Source: Scalesia atractyloides
Lineage: Eukaryota > Streptophyta > Magnoliopsida > Asterales > Asteraceae
Reading direction: 5' to 3'
Assembly: GCA_947069175.1 (NCBI GenBank)
Contig: CAMTDV010000013.1
Coordinates: forward strand, 13,559,501-13,623,500
DNA: 64,000 nt
This document shows positions 57,815 to 64,000 of this stretch, piece after piece. The position numbers and the translations under genes are program-made. The first letter of the stretch is position 1. Each line of letters begins with the position of its first letter. Below the pieces are notes generated by a model, which did no database searches, was not told the origin of the DNA, and was given only the letters and a program-made list of their open reading frames with translations.

Positions 57815-58700
57815 TGTTTGAGCAGGCCAACCATTTTCATGGAGATCATTCAAAGAGTAGGTAGTATCGCTAAAGATGATAACGGCAAGGTGCCCCAGAA
57901 GGCGGTTTGTGGGGATTTGGCAAGGGAAACTTCGCGGAACGCTTCAAATGTGTTGAGGAATATGAGAAGACATTTGAAGCACCGCATAAAAAGACACCAT
58001 AATCGATAACATGTATTCAGCCATATATATGTTGGGCTGGGCCAGGTGTGATCAACAATTACGTAAAAGATGATAATAGGTTGTAGATCTAATTATGACC
58101 AAGCGGTCCAGTGGTATAGTGTTTGTCATTCGTGAAAATGGTGTGGTTGAACATGTAAGTTTGGAAACAAAATCAAAGGTTATTCCTGACTAGGTAAATA
58201 GAAGAAAAATTGTTGGACAAATAACTAGACCATCTCACGTTCTAGCTTTGTGAATGTATGGATTTGGATTATGTTATTGTATTATTACTATTATCAAAAG
58301 TTAGTAATTGCACCAGGTTTGACCCGGGTCAGATGAGTTGATTGATCCGGTCCACAACTTTTTAAACTATATTTTTACCTATTTATTTCCTTCAAAAAAC
58401 AATTTATATAAATCCAAGGCCAAACCACCAAATAGTTTGTATAAATCTTTTTATTAAATGTCAAATTTTGGCGAAAACCACCTAATATCAATGGATAAAG
58501 ATTTCACCTTCCATTTATCTGATGGCGGTCCCCAAGGGGACATTTTTATGGTAAGTGGTGTACCCACAACTAAAAGTGTGAGAGTTAAAATCCTGGAGAA
58601 TGCACATGTGATTTATCCTTGAAAATCTAAGAATTGCTGTTAAAAATGATCTTGCCAACAACAGACTAAAAATGGTTGATCACGGGCCGACGATAGTTTT
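57815..58700 (+). pseudogene. Second HPPD exon 2 with 3' flank, copy B
   Basis: Exon 2 at 57826-57995 follows an intact acceptor (TTGAGCAG). It reads PTIFMEIIQRVGSIAKDDNGKV, then after a one-base shift GGLWGFGKGNFAERFKCVEE and YEKTFEA, the HPPD C-terminus with the conserved GFGKGNF helix. It is better preserved than copy A, and extra bases near 58577-58670 interrupt the shared flank. No exon 1 lies next to it, so it is either a remnant of a tandem gene copy or an exon-scale duplication. Confidence 0.88.
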
Positions 58701-58801
58701 TTTAGAACGGCTAAATGTTACACTCCCCGGGTATTGAACCCATGACCTCCTCCTATTTAAACACCTAGAGGGTTTTCCTTCTACCACTAGGCCAAAGCCT
58801 C
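58697..58801 (-). mobile_element. Short tRNA-derived SINE
   Basis: On the minus strand: GGCCTAGTGGTAG (A-box), GGTTCAATACC (B-box) at tRNA-like distance, then ACATTTAGCCGTTCT and an A tail of seven. About 105 bp. No clear target duplication. Confidence 0.65.
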
Positions 58802-59280
58802 AATCGACTGCTTAATATGGAGAGCAGGTGAGGGTAGAATTCCTTCTAAAGTGGCGTTATCCAGCAGAGGTATGAACTCTATTGATCTTGGTTGTTCCAT
58901 ATGCAGTAAAGGGAATGAAGATGCCACCCACATTCTGGTGAATTGTTCGCTTACTGCTGCGGTTTGGAGTGAGGTGTGTAGATGGGTTAAAATTCCTTTC
59001 CCTCAAGAATTGTGTAGAAACTATATGAAAATTATGGCTCAACCAAAATGAGAATGTTTTCAACAGCAAGGTAGTCCGGTTTACAAAAGTGTTGGACGAC
59101 ATAAAAGAATTGGCGTTCCTTTGGCTCTTGAATCGACCAAAGATATCTCTTGGCGAGTGGACGATGTGATCTGGGTTTGATTTTGGTGCTCATGTTTGAT
59201 TGTATCTTCTGTTGTTTCTTTCTGCTCCATGTCCTTTGTTGTTTTATTTGAATGAAAGCCTTGCCTCTTTATGTTTGTTC
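58802..59280 (+). pseudogene. LINE remnant: zf-RVT zinc-binding domain and 3' end
   Basis: The frame 58808-59051 reads CLIWRAGEGRIPSKVALSSRG, then CSICSKGNEDATHILVNCSLTAAVW and VCRWVKIPFP. C..C....E..THILVNC..A..VW..VCRW is the zinc-binding domain found downstream of RT in plant LINEs. No RT is present, so this is a 5'-truncated copy, as LINEs commonly are. Confidence 0.82.
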
Positions 59281-59288
59281 TTTTGCTT

Positions 59289-59669
59289 TTATTTTTCTTG
59301 TTGTATATAAGTTAAGAAAGACGAGGCGTATTCACCTGATAATGATTTGGAGTGTTTGGATTTATTCACCCAACAAGTTGTCGTATCATCCGTAAAGACA
59401 TTGAACCCATCGACATCTTCAGAGGCCAAATACCTGAATTCTGATACTAAGATCGGAGCGATGGTCACAACCACGCAGCCGCCAACTCCAAGATCACCAC
59501 CACCAGATATGGAGAGGGTGGCTGGTTGTTTTTGTTTATTCCATCCAATGTTGTTGCGTTTATCAAGTGTTGCGGCAGGCATGACGTACAACTCATATGC
59601 AACACATAAGACGGTTATGTAACCAAATAACTCTTTTTTCTCTCCCACTAAGGTATTAAACACACCCAT
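59289..59669 (-). CDS. Unassigned 126-residue open frame
   Basis: A minus-strand frame without stops, with an overlapping plus-strand frame of 91 residues (59347-59622). I recognise neither. The minus-strand version has a Gly/Val-rich middle (SISGGGDLGVGGCVVVTIAP). It may be chance or part of the CslA 3' flank. No codon-use or motif argument favours either strand. Confidence 0.15.
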   Translation of the reverse strand: MGVFNTLVGEKKELFGYITVLCVAYELYVMPAATLDKRNNIGWNKQKQPATLSISGGGDLGVGGCVVVTIAPILVSEFRYLASEDVDGFNVFTDDTTTCWVNKSKHSKSLSGEYASSFLTYIQQEK

Positions 59670-60172
59670 GTGTCAATAAGCACTACACATGATAGAACAC
59701 AATAAAGGGACCAAACATTTGTTTAATTTAATGGTATGAAGTTGTACTACAATACATGACTCCAAACAAAGAAAAAAGAAGAGTAGTATACAATAGATGG
59801 CTAAGTCTTCTCATTGCCACCTTTTCACAAACATAAACCTAAAATCCCAACTCAGCATATAATAAATATTTTTAAAAACAAAAGCAACTAGGAATCCAAT
59901 AAAACATAAACATCATTTTTTCTTCCTTCTTCAACTCAATTGTATACTATGATCCTCTAACAAACAACCTATTTCTCTTATGTCTCCTTAATTTTCACAA
60001 ACATATCAATCTCCCAACAACTCCAATTTCTTTCCTGTTCTCCTTCTCAACGCGTTAAAAGGTATGTGTTTCAATCACATGAAAGATTGTATATACTGAG
60101 AATAAAGTCGAGATGGAAGAGAAACAAGATGCACCATTTTACTTGCTAAGTTTCAAATACCATTTCGAGTTT
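59670..60172 (-). other. 3' untranslated and flanking region of CslA
   Basis: AT-rich sequence downstream (minus strand) of the CslA stop codon. No other gene seen. Confidence 0.5.
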
Positions 60173-63100
60173 TTAAGAGCTTGGGACAATGGTTCCCACA
60201 TATCCAAACCCAACAATCAAGAATGTGATTGTTTGGAGGAATATGTATATAAAGTAGTTGTGCTTTCCGTACATAAAATCATAGCATCCGGTGAAGAACA
60301 GGAACACAGCAAATCCAAGCTCCGTAAGATGAATTCTAAACCAACGAAAACAGATAGATTTGGTTAAGTTTCATACCTTAAAAAGGAAAGAAATCCTACA
60401 ATGTATCAACAACGATGATTTTTACCTGTCACCAATATTGAATTTGAACTTTCTTGGAGCTTGTTTGGCGGTTTTATTGTTCTTGAGAGCATCTCCTAGC
60501 TTCTCAGTAACGACCCACTCATTAGATCTCTTGGCGTCAAGTAACCCAATGAATGTAGCCTTGGTACGGTGAAGGGACATGACATTCTCAAAAAGAATCC
60601 AGTAGAATAATAAATGTATGGACCTGAAAATTTTTATAAAACATCACATACGGATATACATTTATATGGCTTAAATCATACAAAGTTTGAATGACTGATG
60701 ACGATGATAATGATGATGATACCTCGGAGTTCCAACTGAATTCAAGGTGGTGATGATGCATGGGATATAAATGGCACCCCAGATAGGAACCTCGACTTCA
60801 GGGACCAAGATCGTGAGGGGAGAACGACACAGAAAAAGAAAAATGTGACCATATGAGCGATGATCTTTCTTACGAAGAAGAAACTGTAGATCACATACAC
60901 CTTCTTGTAAAATGTCACTTTCTGCAACCAAAACAGTCAACATTAATACAATTGATGTCAATTAATATCAAAAAAGTATATTGAAGACAAAAAGATTGAA
61001 TAGACAGCTTAAATGTGACCATAACCTTGTTTCTAACGATCTCCATCACCATTTTTCTAAATAAGTTGGCTGGACCACAAGACCACCTATGTTGCTGGTA
61101 CCGGAAGGCTTTGAATGTACTAGGAAGTTCACTTTTCACCTACAACATTTATCAAGAGTTAATTGTGGGTCTCAATTAAAGATTGTGTTTTGATTGTCAG
61201 ACCCGGTTAAAGATTGTATTTTGCATGTGGGACCCGTTTAAAGATCGGTAAAATTTACTAACCTGAAGGTCGCCAAGGTAGAGGAATTTCCATCCTTTAA
61301 GACCTGCTCGGACCGCAAGGTCCATGTCCTCGACTGTGGTCCGGTCCTTCCACCCTCCGGCTTCATTAATGGCAGCAATACGCCATACACCACCGGTTCC
61401 TGTGGTAATTGCGTTCATGTTGTTACCATATCGATTGTTAACTGAAATGATGAAATTTATCAGAAGGGTTTGGTTTTTACCGTTGAATCCGAAAAACGCA
61501 TGAGTGGCTGATCCTACTTCTTGCTCCACTGTGAAATGGTAATCTAGTGACATCTCTTGCATTCTTGTCAATAAACATTCATCAGAGTTCACTGCATACA
61601 TTGATCACACATTAATTTTATATTTCCACAATAAATATAGAAAAGTACCAGCCATAAACAATATCTTCAACATTTAGCAGTTAGTAACTCCTTATCTCAA
61701 AGAAATCACTATGTAAATAATTACTTAAATTTTATATTTAAGAACTATTAAACAATTAATAATGTAAAATAATATTTGACTTGACATATAATACATAGAT
61801 TATTATTGATATATAACAATGATCACAAGAGGACAGGAGAAAGCTTGTAGCTTTTTTAAAGAATCAAAATTAAAGAAAAAAAAAAGTAAACTAAAAACAT
61901 ATTAAAGTGAAGGTGGGGCCATGCATTATTTGGCCAATGGAAGCTACATTACACATGTCTCTACATCACAAACACAACATGCCATTAAGCACATGAACTC
62001 ACAGCTTGATTTTTGTCACCATCCCACAAGGAATTATATCAACCACAATTTATACACCTCATCATCTATCTAACCTCTACATCTCATATACAATTTTTAA
62101 TAAATTTTAACAACCTACACATAATTAATATTCTATAATATTACTAACATTGATAATACTATTTTTATTGGTTTTATTGGTAATTGATAAACCCCGTTAT
62201 CAGAAAACTTACTGGACCCTACAAATACATTGTTAACTGGTGGGACCAGTTTATTTTATAATTAGTTAAAGACACTTGTTTTTATTTAATTAGCATTTTT
62301 TATTAATTGTTATAACAAATACATATATTATGATATTATGTCAAGGGAGTAAAATGTAAAATTAACAGGTCTCGAGTGTCGGTGAGAAAGCAGAATCCAG
62401 CAGCTGTACCAACGACAATGCACAGTGTACAGCATGGAAGCATAAATGCACGTGGAGTGGAGTGTTGAATTACCATACTACCCCTTGTATAGTAAAGTTT
62501 TTTATTCTTTATAAAGCTGGATCACTAATAAATATACCCTTGTACCAGCAACATTTATGCCGGTTATTCTGGTGTGACCAATAGGTTACAATCTCTACGT
62601 TTAGCACTTCATCGGTCGTGTTCGTGGTTTAACGGGTCTAAACTGACACAAACCCAAACACGACCCTTGAAAACTATGTCAGATATATGAACTGAACACG
62701 ATGTATAAATTATAAATTATATATTTTTTGGGTAAAAGATTTAATTTCTTGAAAGTAAAAAACTTAACTAAAACAAAGTACGAATGAGTCACCAGAAGAC
62801 ACAAAGTAGTGCAATTTATTAGAGTCACGATCGAACGGCTAGGATGCCGTGATTGGTTGAGTCAAAATGGACCCCACATCTTTTTCCGGTAACTTGAAAT
62901 TTAGGGAAAATTTACACCTTAGATCCTTGTACTACACTGTGTTTATAGAAGTGATCCTTGTACTTTCATTTTATGCTCTGTGTAACTTTCTAAAATAGAC
63001 AAAATGTAAGAATTTTGCATCAAATTGATGTCTGAATTTTAGAGCTTTTAGTGGCAAGCATCAAAGATATAAAAATATCTAGTGTATATATGACAAGATA

Positions 63101-63760
63101 TGTTTTTTTATTATGTTGGAAATTTTAACGGTCATTTAAATATCATATTATTACACTATAAATATAAATAAATATATATGTCTGTTGGTTACATTTATTT
63201 GTTGCAGATTTTTTAATCGAATTTTATTATTACTACATTTTTTATTAAAAGATTTTGATGATATTATTTTTTTACAAAAAAAGGGGGTGAGAGTGTGAGA
63301 TCAGACCACCGACACTTCTACAATCTATGAGCAAGTGTGATATTTTCTTTTTTTTTTCTTCATATTTTTCTTTTTTTCTATTATTTTATTATTTACAATA
63401 ATGGGGTTAGTATGCTAAAATTAGCAAACATATAGTCAAGCACTAAACTATTTAACCAACATTAAGAAAGGGTTAACCATGGTTTAATTGTATAACAAAA
63501 GACTTACCGAACCGCCACCGAGCTTGAACAAGGGCGATTTGAGGGTTGAACTCAAGGAACGGGATGGCTCGACGGAGAAAATCGGGCTCTGGCCGGAAAT
63601 CGGCATCGAAAATGGTCACATATTCACAGTCTTTAACATAATCATGCTTTAATCCTTCTTTAAGCGCACCGGCTTTGTAACCCCCTCTGCTTTCTCTAAT
63701 TTGATACCTAATATTAACCCCTTTGCTTGCCCATCTTTGACACTCTTTCTCAATCATATC
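60173..63760 (-). CDS. CSLA: Glucomannan 4-beta-mannosyltransferase (CslA), last seven exons, one frameshift
   Basis: Exons on the minus strand: 63760-63508, 61591-61481, 61399-61263, 61139-61026, 60921-60723, 60623-60426, 60335-60173. All have GT/AG and matching phases, and they encode about 391 residues. The GT2 signatures are all present: DADFRPEPDFLRR (DxD), TVEDMDLAVRAGLKGW, and QQHRWSCGPANLFRKM (QxxRW). They are followed by membrane segments and the C-terminus GYVGTIVPSS. CslA enzymes in the Golgi polymerise mannan/glucomannan from GDP-mannose. The N-terminal exons lie beyond 64000. In the fifth of these exons one C is missing from a C run (plus-strand GGGG at 60817-60820), shifting VVLPLTILVPEVEVPIWG out of frame; without it the exon phases close exactly. 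This is either a real null allele or a sequence error. Confidence 0.9.
61592..63507 (-). other. Large CslA intron
   Basis: 1.9 kb AT-rich intron. It includes partial repeat-like stretches (GATCCTTGTACT twice near 62931 and 62950; CGTGTTCGTGGTTTAACGG near 62618) but nothing I can delimit, and no nested gene. Confidence 0.6.
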
Positions 63761-64000
63761 CTAAAACACAATTTAACCAATTAAAATTATGAAATCCTAT
63801 TTTTTTGTTTGTTTTTTAGAAAACAAAAGGAAACATATGAAGATGGGCATTAAATGTAACATGGGTAAATTCTCTTTTTTGGTTGTTTTACATCAATCGT
63901 AATTAAATTTGTATAACTTCAAGAAATTCAACAATTATAGTAAAAAAAAAACTACTTCAAACCCCAAACCAATTTACCCAATTTGGGTACAGTTTTTGGA
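63761..64000 (-). other. Partial CslA intron at the window edge
   Basis: The acceptor TTTTAG precedes the exon at 63760. The rest is AT-rich intron cut by the window end. Confidence 0.6.

Overview
The window is plant nuclear DNA. It has intron-rich genes with GT/AG splice sites, AT-rich intergenic DNA, and many plant-type transposons. Families recognised by their protein signatures are a GPI-type aspartic protease, an SRPK kinase, a SAAL1-like ARM protein, a SIAMESE-related (SMR) CDK inhibitor, HPPD and CslA mannan synthase. Ty3 LTRs starting TGTAACACCC and a repeat family rich in GAACGAAC would fit a composite (Asteraceae) or a related asterid. That assignment is inference, not proof.

Layout. 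Bases 1-18000 are nested, decayed Ty3/gypsy retrotransposons. Element 1 (1-7901, its 5' LTR almost entirely outside) ends in a 2.4 kb 3' LTR carrying four tRNA-like modules. It appears to be inserted into a proline-rich retroelement-type ORF (7902-8868). A 24-copy, 40-bp minisatellite (9449-10390) follows, then the degenerate gag-pol and 2.6 kb 3' LTR of element 2 (10761-17942). From 18000 to 34000 there is gene-poor AT-rich DNA holding a triplicated 160-bp repeat, a 2.05 kb direct duplication (22559-24607 and 27065-29111), a solo LTR with a perfect AAATG target duplication, one short intact gene (SMR-type, minus strand, 25121-25498), and a hAT-type non-autonomous element.

From 34000 to 64000 is a gene-bearing region: aspartic protease (34135-38199, +, ten exons), SRPK (42134-44998, +, four exons), SAAL1-like (47121-52229, +, damaged C-terminus), an HPPD pseudogene with its last exon present twice (54066-57995, +), a LINE zinc-finger remnant, and the 3' seven exons of a CslA gene (63760-60173, minus) with a one-base deletion in a conserved exon. 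The introns and spacers of these genes hold insertions I could delimit by target-site duplications: three copies of a GAACGAAC-rich hAT family, two other hAT-like MITEs, a 9-bp-TSD MULE-like MITE, a 357-bp solo LTR, a Helitron 3' terminus, and a tRNA-derived SINE with a 15-bp duplication.

The genes are not a pathway or operon. They are independent housekeeping or developmental genes in a transposon-rich chromosome arm. The most unusual structure is the set of tRNA-like modules in the LTR of element 1. By the predicted TATA box and poly(A) signal, three of them would lie in the R region and so be present at both ends of its RNA.
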